Assembly (NCBI RefSeq): GCF_033558715.1
Contig: NZ_CP114616.1
Coordinates: 1-5,345 of the forward strand
From: Acinetobacter sp. YWS30-1
GTDB lineage: Bacteria > Pseudomonadota > Gammaproteobacteria > Pseudomonadales > Moraxellaceae
DNA: 5,345 bases
Direction: 5' to 3'
Part shown: positions 1-4,904 of the stretch, in pieces
How positions within the stretch are numbered: position 1 is the first letter of the stretch
Layout of the letters: every line of letters begins with the position of its first letter
Notes under the pieces: model-generated
What the model was told of the DNA's origin: nothing
The model's input: only the letters and a program-made list of their open reading frames with translations
The model's database searches: none
Position numbers and translations under genes: made by a program

Positions 1-160
1 TTTTATTCTTTTTGGATGGAGTCACACAGGAGAAATTTCGAAAGAGTGGTGGAAGATGTATACAGATACATGGACTATCTTTATGGCTCTATTTCCTGGC
101 TTATGTTATTGGCTATTTCTGATTAACCTAAAAGATAAGAAATCAAAGAATATTGAATAA
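1..160 (+). CDS. Four-helix membrane protein of unknown function, last part (begins at 5077)
   Basis: Bases 2-160 read as 52 open codons plus a TAA stop, with no start codon needed, because the frame continues from 5345: the two leftover bases TT join base 1 to make a Phe codon. It encodes residues 91-142. These are the end of the third helix, a probable periplasmic loop rich in Trp (EISKEWWKMYTDTW), the fourth helix (about 112-132) and a short basic cytoplasmic tail ending in KDKKSKNIE. The stop lies 32 bp before the pdif site at 193-220, so the gene fills almost the whole module. No hairpin lies between stop and pdif; the first terminator downstream is at 267-296, outside the module. Confidence 0.85.
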   Translation, partial: FILFGWSHTGEISKEWWKMYTDTWTIFMALFPGLCYWLFLINLKDKKSKNIE

Positions 161-192
161 ACCATTGCATAGAGATTCTTAAATTTCCCTAA

Positions 193-220
193 AATTAACA
201 TAATACACCTTATACGAAAT
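193..220 (-). other. pdif site (XerD arm - spacer - XerC arm)
   Basis: An 11-6-11 site. On the plus strand the XerD arm AATTAACATAA (193-203) comes first, then spacer TACACC (204-209), then XerC arm TTATACGAAAT (210-220). Read on the minus strand this is the usual C-to-D order, with XerC arm ATTTCGTATAA, spacer GGTGTA and XerD arm TTATGTTAATT, matching the pdif sites known from Acinetobacter plasmids. Such sites are thought to be bound by host XerC and XerD and to border exchangeable modules. It is in inverted orientation to the site at 4979-5006 and forms the right end of the 587-bp module across the window junction. Confidence 0.9.
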
Positions 221-266
221 ACGTTATAATTCCACTTAGAAATCAATGCTGTAGTTTCTAGTTTAT

Positions 267-296
267 AGCCCAATCGAGCCCGTTTGGGCTTTTTTT
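267..296 (+). terminator. Rho-independent terminator
   Basis: AGCCCAA (267-273) pairs perfectly with TTGGGCT (284-290) around a 10-nt loop, followed by an unbroken T run (290-296). It could end the membrane-protein transcript reading through the pdif site. It could also end a short transcript from the TATAAT at 225-230, which would begin near 237 and carry a second small hairpin (TAGAAA 237-242 / TTTCTA 255-260). Confidence 0.85.
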
Positions 297-534
297 ATGA
301 TTTTTCATGTTCCACGAATATTCTTTAATCAATGTTCCACGGTTTTGATTAGATATTTTAATCATTCCAGTAAGAGCCGAGCGAGTGTCTACGAGCGACC
401 ACCTGTCATTAAAATTTCGCCCCTGCCTTTTCCCTGATTACAAGCTCCCTTTTGCTTCGTAACGAAAGATACAGAGCATCCCGAATGGGTGCGAACTGTA
501 TTAGTCAAATTCTAGACGAGCGAAGCGAGCATAA
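297..534. other. Intergenic stretch without genes; short direct repeat
   Basis: I see no plausible coding frame. ATGTTCCACG occurs twice in the same orientation (307-316 and 332-341, 25 bp apart). The second copy lies in the loop of an inverted repeat, AATCAA (327-332) / TTGATT (345-350). From about 375 on there are several GAGCGA-type words (375-380, 393-398, 520-525). A small palindrome, TTCGT-A-ACGAA, sits at 456-466. The location upstream of the iterons suggests part of the replication control region, but no function can be assigned. Confidence 0.5.
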
Positions 535-571
535 AGACTACTGAGCAAAGCGAAGGCATAGTCTCTTTTTT
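535..571 (+). terminator. Rho-independent terminator with GCGAAG-type loop
   Basis: AGACTA (535-540) pairs with TAGTCT (559-564) around an 18-nt loop, followed by C and a T run (566-571). The A-rich base on the 5' side (533-535) could extend the stem and give weak activity in the other direction. No gene ends just upstream, so it either guards the origin from read-through or ends an unannotated RNA. Confidence 0.7.
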
Positions 572-597
572 ATTAAATCCTCAATTCATATTTGAAA

Positions 598-668
598 AAA
601 ACAGCCCCTCAACCGAGCGAAAGCAAGGTTAAAACGTCCGAGCTTTAGCGAGGGCATAGGGCTGTTTT
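598..668. repeat. Large branched inverted-repeat element upstream of the iterons
   Basis: The outer arms AAAACAGCCC (598-607) and GGGCTGTTTT (659-668) are perfectly complementary over 10 bp and run into A and T tracts, so the element could end transcription in either direction. Inside, CCCTC (606-610) can pair with GAGGG (650-654), AACC (611-614) with GGTT (627-630), and GCT (642-644) with AGC (647-649). The result is a multi-branched fold whose arms carry GAGCGAAAGC and GAGCTTTAGCGAG. Possible roles are terminator, structured control RNA, or a single-strand feature of the origin. Confidence 0.6.
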
Positions 669-698
669 ATTTTCTGTATTTTCCTTTTTTATCTTTTA

Positions 699-718
699 AA
701 AAGCTTTTAAAAGCTTTT
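699..718. repeat. Tandem AAAAGCTTTT palindromes, possible unwinding region
   Basis: Two head-to-tail copies of the 10-bp palindrome AAAAGCTTTT lie at 699-708 and 709-718, inside a longer A+T-rich run from about 665 to 720 and 47 bp before the first iteron. Iteron plasmids usually have an AT-rich segment beside the iterons where strands open. This is the best candidate here, by position and composition only. Confidence 0.5.
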
Positions 719-764
719 AGACCCCCTTCTAGCCCATATCTAGCAAGGCTTTCAGACTTTAAAA

Positions 765-856
765 AAGTACTTTTACCGGACAACTAAGTACTTTTACCGG
801 ACAAAACGCATTTAAAAAAGTACTTTTACCGGACTTAAAAAGTACTTTTACCGGAC
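765..856 (+). repeat. Replication origin iterons (four direct repeats)
   Basis: Four identical 17-bp copies of AAGTACTTTTACCGGAC lie at 765-781, 786-802, 818-834 and 840-856; three are preceded by an A run. Start-to-start distances are 21, 32 and 22 bp, close to two, three and two helical turns, so all copies face the same side of DNA. In Rep_3 plasmids such repeats are bound by Rep monomers to start replication and to count copies by handcuffing. They lie immediately upstream of rep, as usual. I found no clear DnaA box in this stretch. Confidence 0.93.
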
Positions 857-878
857 ATTAAGGTACACAAATTTAGAT

Positions 879-900
879 GTACTTTTTTTTAAAAAAGTAC
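879..900. promoter_or_regulatory. Probable rep operator (opposed iteron ends)
   Basis: GTACTTTTTT (879-888) and AAAAAAGTAC (891-900) form a perfect 10-bp inverted repeat with a 2-bp centre. Each arm carries the AAAGTAC end of the iteron, facing the other arm. A further same-sense half copy, AAAAAGTAC, is at 953-961, 12 bp before the rep Shine-Dalgarno. Rep_3 initiators commonly bind such inverted half-iterons as dimers to repress their own gene. Possible -10 elements TATAGT (930-935) or TATACA (935-940) lie between the sites; I see no convincing -35. Confidence 0.65.
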
Positions 901-973
901 AAAAATAATAGTCAAATTTTAAGCAATAATATAGTATACAGGTACATATCCGAAAAAGTACTTAATAGGCATT

Positions 974-977
974 GGAG
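974..977 (+). promoter_or_regulatory. rep ribosome binding site
   Basis: GGAG lies 4 nt before the ATG at 982. It decides the start: the in-frame ATG at 877 has no Shine-Dalgarno and would place the operator inside the coding sequence. Confidence 0.6.
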
Positions 978-981
978 TTAT

Positions 982-1923
982 ATGGACGAAAATAAAAAAA
1001 CGTATCCACCTTCTTGGGTTGTGATGCAAAATAATATTCAAGAATGTTTTAAAAGTATGAATATTGATGAAAAGCGTATATTGATACTTGCTAGTCCAAT
1101 TGCTAGAACTACTCAAGCAACAGAAAAAGATCCTATTATGATTACCGCTGAAAAATTCGCTGAAGAGTGTGGAATTAAAACGCATTCAGCATATACACAG
1201 TTAGAAGTAGCAAGTAGAAATCTGATTAAGCGTAGTTTTTCTTATAACAATGAAAGAGGGAAACGTGTTCTGTCTAATTGGGTAATTGATTGCATTTATG
1301 AAGATGGAGGTATTGCAATTCGATTCCCTGAGATCGTTTTATTGATGCTTACAGAATTTGATAAATTAAATCCATATACAAAGTACAAAAAAGACATCGT
1401 ACTTAGTCTAAAAAAAGATTACTCATTCGATTTTTATCACTTAGCTAAAAAACATCAGGCTATGGGAAAATTTGAAATGTCTTTAGAAAGAATAAGAACT
1501 GAATTTGGCTTACCTGAGTCTTATCACGATCTAAGTAATCTAAAAAAACGTGTTATCAATCCATCACTAGATGAGATCACAGCTAATACAGATATTGCCC
1601 TAACTTATGAAAACGTTAAAAAAGGGCGTTCTGTGGTTGGCTTTAAGTTTACTGTCAGAGAGAAGCCCAAGCCTAGATTAATAGCATCAGAGCGAGAGCA
1701 AGAAACACTAGATATATTCCGCAGTCTGTCTGATGGTCAAATCAATACCTACAGCTCTATTTTGTCAAAAGTAGGTAGTATTAGTGATCTAGCTGGAGCA
1801 AAAGACTATCAAGCATTTGCAATTTGGATTGCTAATATTTTACGAGATCCAAAATCAGTCAGAGAGGAAACCGCAAAACGTATATTTAAAGCCTTGCGGA
1901 CTGAAACAGATTTTAAAGGTTAA
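982..1923 (+). CDS. rep: Rep_3 family plasmid replication initiator
   Basis: A 313-residue initiator that binds the iterons at 765-856 and opens the origin for host replication proteins. Two winged-helix domains are seen. The first (about residues 12-125) contains VVMQNNIQECFKSMNIDEKR and LILASPIA, the family's N-terminal helix and strand pattern. The second (about 135-226) contains the hallmark stretch with MSLERIRTEFGL, Y181 and the run KKRVINPSLDEI before NTDI. About 85 further residues form a helical C-terminal extension. Length fits the family. ATG 982 is preferred over 877 because of the GGAG and because the first domain then starts where it should. Expression is probably autoregulated through the inverted half-iterons upstream. 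The 3' end overlaps the convergent mobC by 11 bp, with no terminator between them. Confidence 0.92.
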   Translation: MDENKKTYPPSWVVMQNNIQECFKSMNIDEKRILILASPIARTTQATEKDPIMITAEKFAEECGIKTHSAYTQLEVASRNLIKRSFSYNNERGKRVLSNWVIDCIYEDGGIAIRFPEIVLLMLTEFDKLNPYTKYKKDIVLSLKKDYSFDFYHLAKKHQAMGKFEMSLERIRTEFGLPESYHDLSNLKKRVINPSLDEITANTDIALTYENVKKGRSVVGFKFTVREKPKPRLIASEREQETLDIFRSLSDGQINTYSSILSKVGSISDLAGAKDYQAFAIWIANILRDPKSVREETAKRIFKALRTETDFKG

Positions 1924-2182
1924 AAAGCTGTCTATCCCGATCTTCTGTTAAATACTCGTTGAGTTCAGCGAGTATTTTTTCTTTATTGGCTTCATTGGCA
2001 TTCATTTTTTTAATTAAATAAGAACCAAGCAAAATTTTACGTCTAGTATCATCCTTCCTTTCCTGCTCTTTTTGCTTTGACCTTTCTCTAGCTTCGATAG
2101 CTTGTTTGCGAGCCTTTAACTGTTTCAGCTTTTCTAACTGGGCTTCGATTTTCTTTTCAAGAGTTTCAGCAGCTTTTGTCAT
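1913..2182 (-). CDS. mobC: MobC/TraD-like relaxosome accessory protein
   Basis: An 89-residue, highly charged protein. Residues 1-45 are a continuous Lys/Glu/Gln-rich coiled coil. Then comes DDTRRKILLGSYLIKKM (44-60), resembling the conserved R-x-x-RR-(L/I)-I-x-x-G segment of RSF1010 MobC and related TraD accessory proteins, and an acidic C-terminus. In RSF1010 this protein helps the relaxase open DNA around nic. The arrangement is the same here: mobC diverges from mobA with oriT between. A promoter is visible at 2215-2243, about 30 bp upstream. No clear Shine-Dalgarno precedes the ATG at 2182. The stop lies inside the end of rep, so transcription could produce RNA antisense to the rep 3' end. 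Assignment rests on pattern and position, not on overall similarity. Confidence 0.8.
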   Translation of the reverse strand: MTKAAETLEKKIEAQLEKLKQLKARKQAIEARERSKQKEQERKDDTRRKILLGSYLIKKMNANEANKEKILAELNEYLTEDRDRQLFNL

Positions 2183-2214
2183 GATTCAGATTTCGGGATA
2201 TAGAAAACCACTCA

Positions 2215-2243
2215 AGCATAAGGCCCTATGAATTGAAATTCAA
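2215..2243 (-). promoter_or_regulatory. mobC promoter
   Basis: On the minus strand a -35 TTGAAT (2243-2238), a 17-bp spacer and a -10 TATGCT (2220-2215) place the start near 2208, with a leader of about 25 nt. The -35 is half of the palindrome TTGAAATTCAA (2233-2243) that it shares with the opposing mobA promoter. Confidence 0.55.
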
Positions 2244-2262
2244 GCGGGCTATATGCTATCGT
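2233..2262 (+). promoter_or_regulatory. Possible mobA promoter, back to back with that of mobC
   Basis: A plus-strand -35 TTGAAA (2233-2238), an 18-bp spacer and -10 TATCGT (2257-2262) would start transcription near 2269, just before the nic region. RNA would then run through oriT into mobA. It overlaps the mobC -35 within an 11-bp perfect palindrome, so the two promoters should compete and could share a regulator. The -10 is weak. Confidence 0.4.
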
Positions 2263-2272
2263 GTTTTTCATG

Positions 2273-2334
2273 AAATGCGCACTTACGACTTGGATTTCAT
2301 CCAAGTCAAAGTTTGCGTAAGGGGATACCCCTTA
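2273..2334 (-). other. oriT: Origin of transfer (oriT), RSF1010-like nic region
   Basis: The minus strand reads GTAAGTGCGC (2286-2277), the same as the TAAGTGCGC core at the nic site of RSF1010/R1162. By analogy the cut would fall between minus-strand bases 2278 and 2277. Directly 5' of it on the same strand is a perfect 9-bp inverted repeat, GACTTGGAT (2287-2295) / ATCCAAGTC (2299-2307), with a 3-nt loop, the expected relaxase recognition hairpin. Beyond it is a second hairpin, TAAGGGG (2318-2324) / CCCCTTA (2328-2334). It lies between divergent mobC and mobA, as in RSF1010. Cutting this strand would lead mobC and rep into the recipient first and mobA last. Confidence 0.85.
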
Positions 2335-2339
2335 ACCCC

Positions 2340-2362
2340 AAAAAATTGCTACGCAATTTTTT
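2340..2362. repeat. Perfect 10-bp inverted repeat between oriT and mobA
   Basis: AAAAAATTGC (2340-2349) and GCAATTTTTT (2353-2362) pair around TAC. A and T tracts within the arms make it look like a bidirectional weak terminator, yet it would lie inside the mobA leader, 24 bp before the mobA Shine-Dalgarno. It may limit mobA expression or be the outermost structural part of oriT. Confidence 0.6.
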
Positions 2363-2396
2363 AAAAGCAAAAGCAAAACCATCACAAGGCTAAGGC

Positions 2397-3350
2397 ATGG
2401 CAATTTATCACTGTACGACTAAGACCGTTAACCGAAGTTCGGGACGAACTGCGGTAGCATCTATGGCCTATCGTGCAGGAGAAAAATTGACAGATGAACG
2501 GACAGGGTTAACGCACGACTTCACGAGAAAAGAAGGTGTGGTGTATACAGAGATTCTTTCTAACTTGGATACTGAATTAGACCGAAGCAAAGTTTGGAAT
2601 TTGGCGGAAAAATCAGAAAATCGGAAAGATGCCCGAACCGCACGTGAATGGGTGATTGCTCTACCAGACGAGCTGGATGAAGAACAGCGAAAAGAACTAG
2701 CAAGAGAGTTTGCTCAATCTTTAGTAGACCGTTATGGGGTGGTTGCAGATTTAGCGATTCATGCACCTAGCAAAGGTGGAGATGATAAAAACCATCATGC
2801 ACATATCTTACTGACAACTCGCAAAGCAGAATTAGATACTGAAAATAAACTGGTCCTCACTCAAAAATCGGAAATTGAGTTAAGTAACACCAAAAGAAAA
2901 AGCTTAGGCATGGGAACAAGCCAGGAAGAAATTAAACAGATTCGAGCCACCTGGGCAAACTTAGCCAATCATGCTCTGGAATATGCAGGGTATCGGGAAA
3001 GAATCGACCACCGCAGCTATGCCGATCAAGGTAATCAGATACAAGCCACCATACATGAAGGCAGTAAAGTCACCCAGATGCGCAGAAAGGGCATAGATAC
3101 TGAAATTAGCCGTTTCAACGACACGATCAAACAGCAGAACAGCCAGCAGCTCCAATACAAACAACAGCACAAGGAACAGACCTTAGAACAGGGTTTCAAC
3201 CGTGTTGAAAAAGGCTTTGAGCAATGGAAGAAAGATCAGGAAGCTAAACGCCTAGAACTGGAACATAAAAAGCAGTTAAAGCTACATCAAGAACAAGCGA
3301 TGAAGCTGAAACAACGCAAAAGCATGAATAGAAATGGGCCTTCCCTATGA
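2397..3350 (+). CDS. mobA: MOBQ family relaxase (MobA/MobL)
   Basis: A 317-residue relaxase that cuts oriT on the minus strand, stays bound to the 5' end through a tyrosine and leads the strand into a recipient. The N-terminus MAIYHCTTKT with Y25 (in SMAYRAGE) aligns with MobA of RSF1010, whose catalytic tyrosine is also residue 25. E84 in EWVIALPDEL and the three-histidine motif H122, H134 and H136 (IHAPSKGGDDKNHHAHILL) supply the metal site. RIDHRSYADQG (202-212) is a further family signature. Residues 240-309 form a Gln/Lys/Glu-rich coiled coil. The RSF1010 primase domain is absent, so the relaxase domain stands nearly alone. AAGG at 2386-2389 gives a 7-nt spacing to ATG. The TGA overlaps the next gene's ATG. 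Confidence 0.95.
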   Translation: MAIYHCTTKTVNRSSGRTAVASMAYRAGEKLTDERTGLTHDFTRKEGVVYTEILSNLDTELDRSKVWNLAEKSENRKDARTAREWVIALPDELDEEQRKELAREFAQSLVDRYGVVADLAIHAPSKGGDDKNHHAHILLTTRKAELDTENKLVLTQKSEIELSNTKRKSLGMGTSQEEIKQIRATWANLANHALEYAGYRERIDHRSYADQGNQIQATIHEGSKVTQMRRKGIDTEISRFNDTIKQQNSQQLQYKQQHKEQTLEQGFNRVEKGFEQWKKDQEAKRLELEHKKQLKLHQEQAMKLKQRKSMNRNGPSL

Positions 3351-3817
3351 GCAATCAAAACGATTTAGACGACCAGTTATATATTTTATTGGCATCCATG
3401 AAGGAATACAGGGAAGCCATAGCAGATGATAACAAGCGATTAGAGACGTTTTACAATAAGGTAGCTAGTGGGGTACTAGAACAGAGCAAAAAGACCCTAA
3501 ATAACGCAAATCAGGAAGCTACACACGCCCTTCAAGGTCGTATTCAGGAGTTAGATAAAGCCACCGATAAATTGAACTACAGATTTATTGCCTTGTTGTG
3601 TGCAATTTTCCTTAGTCTGGTATTAGTTTTCCTGTCTTTTATATTTTTATTTATTCCAAGTTTTGACGAGATCAAAGAACGTCGTGCAGAAGCAGCTTGG
3701 CTAGAACAAAGATATAACCTAGATATTAAAAACTGTAATGGCCAATCCTGTGTCCGGATCATGAAAAATGACTGTCATGGGCCAAACAAAGATTATTGCG
3801 TGATCGACCCTAAATAA
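3347..3817 (+). CDS. Mobilization-linked single-pass membrane protein (MobB-like role suggested)
   Basis: A 156-residue protein whose ATG overlaps the mobA stop (ATGA, 3347-3350), so translation is probably coupled and the two made in proportion. Residues 1-78 are charged and helical, likely a cytoplasmic coiled coil. Residues 80-103 are one strong membrane helix. Residues 106-156 form a small outer domain with a short helix and four cysteines (130, 135, 143, 151), spaced as if to make two disulfides. I see no family motif. By position and topology it may do what MobB of RSF1010 does: hold the relaxosome at the membrane and link it to a coupling protein. That is inference; the Cys-rich outer end is not a MobB feature I know. 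Confidence 0.8.
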   Translation: MSNQNDLDDQLYILLASMKEYREAIADDNKRLETFYNKVASGVLEQSKKTLNNANQEATHALQGRIQELDKATDKLNYRFIALLCAIFLSLVLVFLSFIFLFIPSFDEIKERRAEAAWLEQRYNLDIKNCNGQSCVRIMKNDCHGPNKDYCVIDPK

Positions 3818-3823
3818 TGCTTT

Positions 3824-4243
3824 TTAAAGTGGAGTGGCAGGCCAATAACCGTGAGTAGTGCAAACTTCAGGAATAGAAATGGTAACAGATTTAGGTATTA
3901 CAGTGGTTCGCCCTCCACCTAGGATAATTTCATCCCCTATAAAAAACTTATGACCATTAAGTTTATTGGTGATACTGACCTTGCCGTCATTTGTATATGC
4001 TAATTCAGTGCTATCAGCCCAGATAATAAAAGGACCTGTATCACTGTCCAGTCTGATACAGCCATACGGATCTAAATGCAATATTCCTCCAATAAGTGAA
4101 GCTCTTGCACCTGATTCATTATGCTTAATAAAAAATATAGGTTTTACAGGTTGTATAGCATCAGAAACTAAGGCGGGCTTTGCTATACAACCAGTCAGTA
4201 CAGAAATGATGAAAAAACTTTGAGCTAAATTGTATATTTTCAT
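3824..4243 (-). CDS. Predicted lipoprotein of unknown function
   Basis: From ATG 4243 the protein has 139 residues. It begins with a short lipoprotein signal: K2, a hydrophobic stretch (10-17) and a lipobox VLTGC with C19 as the lipidated residue. Isoleucine follows the cysteine, so it is not held at the inner membrane and should go to the outer membrane. The mature part is beta-rich, with GGILHLDPYGCIRL, GPFIIWADSTEL and GGGRTTVIPKSVTISI, two further cysteines and no motif I know. A TTG at 4270 would add nine residues before the signal; ATG is preferred because it makes a standard signal peptide, although neither start has a good ribosome site. It converges on the mobilization gene with only 6 bp between stops. 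Exclusion of similar plasmids is one guess; cargo is another. Confidence 0.75.
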   Translation of the reverse strand: MKIYNLAQSFFIISVLTGCIAKPALVSDAIQPVKPIFFIKHNESGARASLIGGILHLDPYGCIRLDSDTGPFIIWADSTELAYTNDGKVSITNKLNGHKFFIGDEIILGGGRTTVIPKSVTISIPEVCTTHGYWPATPL

Positions 4244-4322
4244 AGTTAACCAAATTTTGAGAGAGGACAATACTTTGCTTGGTTTCTTTCGTTATTCAAT
4301 TTATACCGGTGCACGCAAAGTG

Positions 4323-4368
4323 GCTCGACTTTGAAACATGGCTAAAGCCCTATTTCAAAGCATCGAGC
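4323..4368. repeat. 46-bp imperfect palindrome between brnA and the lipoprotein gene
   Basis: The left arm GCTCGACTTTGAAA (4323-4336) matches the right arm TTTCAAAG-CA-TCGAGC (4353-4368) over 14 pairs with a 2-nt bulge. A small GGCT (4340-4343) / AGCC (4346-4349) hairpin sits at the tip. It lies 10 bp past the brnA stop. As RNA it could protect or end the brnTA transcript, but no T run follows it on the minus strand. Confidence 0.65.
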
Positions 4369-4378
4369 AAAATTTTAA

Positions 4379-4594
4379 TTAAACACGTTTCAATGCCATG
4401 ATATGACGAACCATCTCGTTAATATGCTGTTTTGTTTCATCATCTTGAGAACTTAGCCAAGTTACAACATCCGCATCAAAAGCTTTTGCTTGAGCAATCG
4501 CATGGCGTTCTTGTAATTTTTTCACGAAGTTTGGTTTTACTACTGGCGCATTGGTAGGGTCAAAATTTTTATAGCGTTCTAATTCATTTTGCAT
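4379..4594 (-). CDS. brnA: BrnA antitoxin
   Basis: A 71-residue antitoxin of the BrnT-BrnA type II system: it binds and neutralises BrnT, and the complex represses the operon. The N-terminal part (MQNELERYKNFDPTNAPVV) is the flexible toxin-binding type. Residues 38-69 (KAFDADVVTWL then HINEMVRHIMAL) fit the strand-helix-helix pattern of the ribbon-helix-helix DNA-binding fold of the family, with the strand being short and poorly charged. The start at 4594 is set by a strong GGAGG at 4602-4606, 7 nt upstream. A longer frame from 4660 would lie inside brnT and lacks such a site. It overlaps the end of brnT by 11 bp in another frame, so the two are co-translated. Confidence 0.87.
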   Translation of the reverse strand: MQNELERYKNFDPTNAPVVKPNFVKKLQERHAIAQAKAFDADVVTWLSSQDDETKQHINEMVRHIMALKRV

Positions 4595-4880
4595 GGTTAT
4601 ACCTCCGCTTTTGATTGTGTGATGGCTCAAAAGCAGTAATGATTCTTGCAACATCACCACGTTCGACCCAAACCACTGTTAGTAGTCTACCACGATTGCT
4701 TAGACCGATTGATATCAACCGTTGTTCGTCATAATGACCAAGATCGTCAAAGGACATCAGCTCTGGATCAAGAAAAACGCTACATACTTCTTCAAAAGTA
4801 ATTTCACGCCCTCGATAGACTATTTCCATTTTTTTATCGTGCCATTCAAATAGCAGACCGTAATACTCAATCAACGGCAT
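4584..4880 (-). CDS. brnT: BrnT toxin (RNase)
   Basis: A 98-residue BrnT-family toxin. The family has a RelE-like fold and cuts RNA when not bound by antitoxin. Visible signatures in order: LLFEWHDKK (9-17), REITFEEVCSVFLDP (25-39), DEQRLISIGLSNRGRLLTVVWVERGD (51-76, the most conserved block) and RIITAFEP with a basic tail QKRRY (79-94). Two places differ from the common pattern: the usual N-x-x-KHG before the second block is replaced by a stretch containing VYRG, and the usual RIISAR is RIITAF. AAGG (4887-4890) precedes the ATG by 6 nt. The toxin is encoded first and the antitoxin second, normal for brnTA. The pair should act as a plasmid addiction module. Confidence 0.93.
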   Translation of the reverse strand: MPLIEYYGLLFEWHDKKMEIVYRGREITFEEVCSVFLDPELMSFDDLGHYDEQRLISIGLSNRGRLLTVVWVERGDVARIITAFEPSHNQKRRYNHAK

Positions 4881-4904
4881 CTTTAGCCTTTTCCCTAGAT
4901 TTAC

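Noticed and set aside
101..111. XerD-like TTATGTTATTG inside the membrane-protein gene
   Set aside because: No XerC arm lies 6 bases away; it is coding sequence that resembles the arm by chance.
307..341. Two ATGTTCCACG copies as centromere (parS) half sites
   Set aside because: They are direct, not inverted, repeats, differ from the known parS half, and no ParA or ParB gene is present.
877..981. 35-residue N-terminal extension of Rep from ATG 877
   Set aside because: No ribosome site. The stretch is the operator and promoter, and the Rep_3 domain is complete from ATG 982, which has a GGAG.
919..1185. 88-residue minus-strand open frame opposite rep
   Set aside because: It is a shadow of rep with an odd aromatic- and histidine-rich composition and no supporting signals.
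3966..4223. 85-residue plus-strand open frame
   Set aside because: It is opposite the lipoprotein gene, has no ribosome site, and the minus-strand frame has a coherent signal peptide.
4285..4315. Possible third pdif site (CTTTCGTTATT at 4286-4296) that would make brnTA its own dif module
   Set aside because: Only 7 of 11 bases match the XerC arm, and no XerD arm follows after 6 bases.
4595..4660. 22-residue N-terminal extension of BrnA from 4660
   Set aside because: It lies wholly inside brnT in another frame, whereas the start at 4594 has a strong GGAGG at good spacing and gives the usual antitoxin N-terminus.
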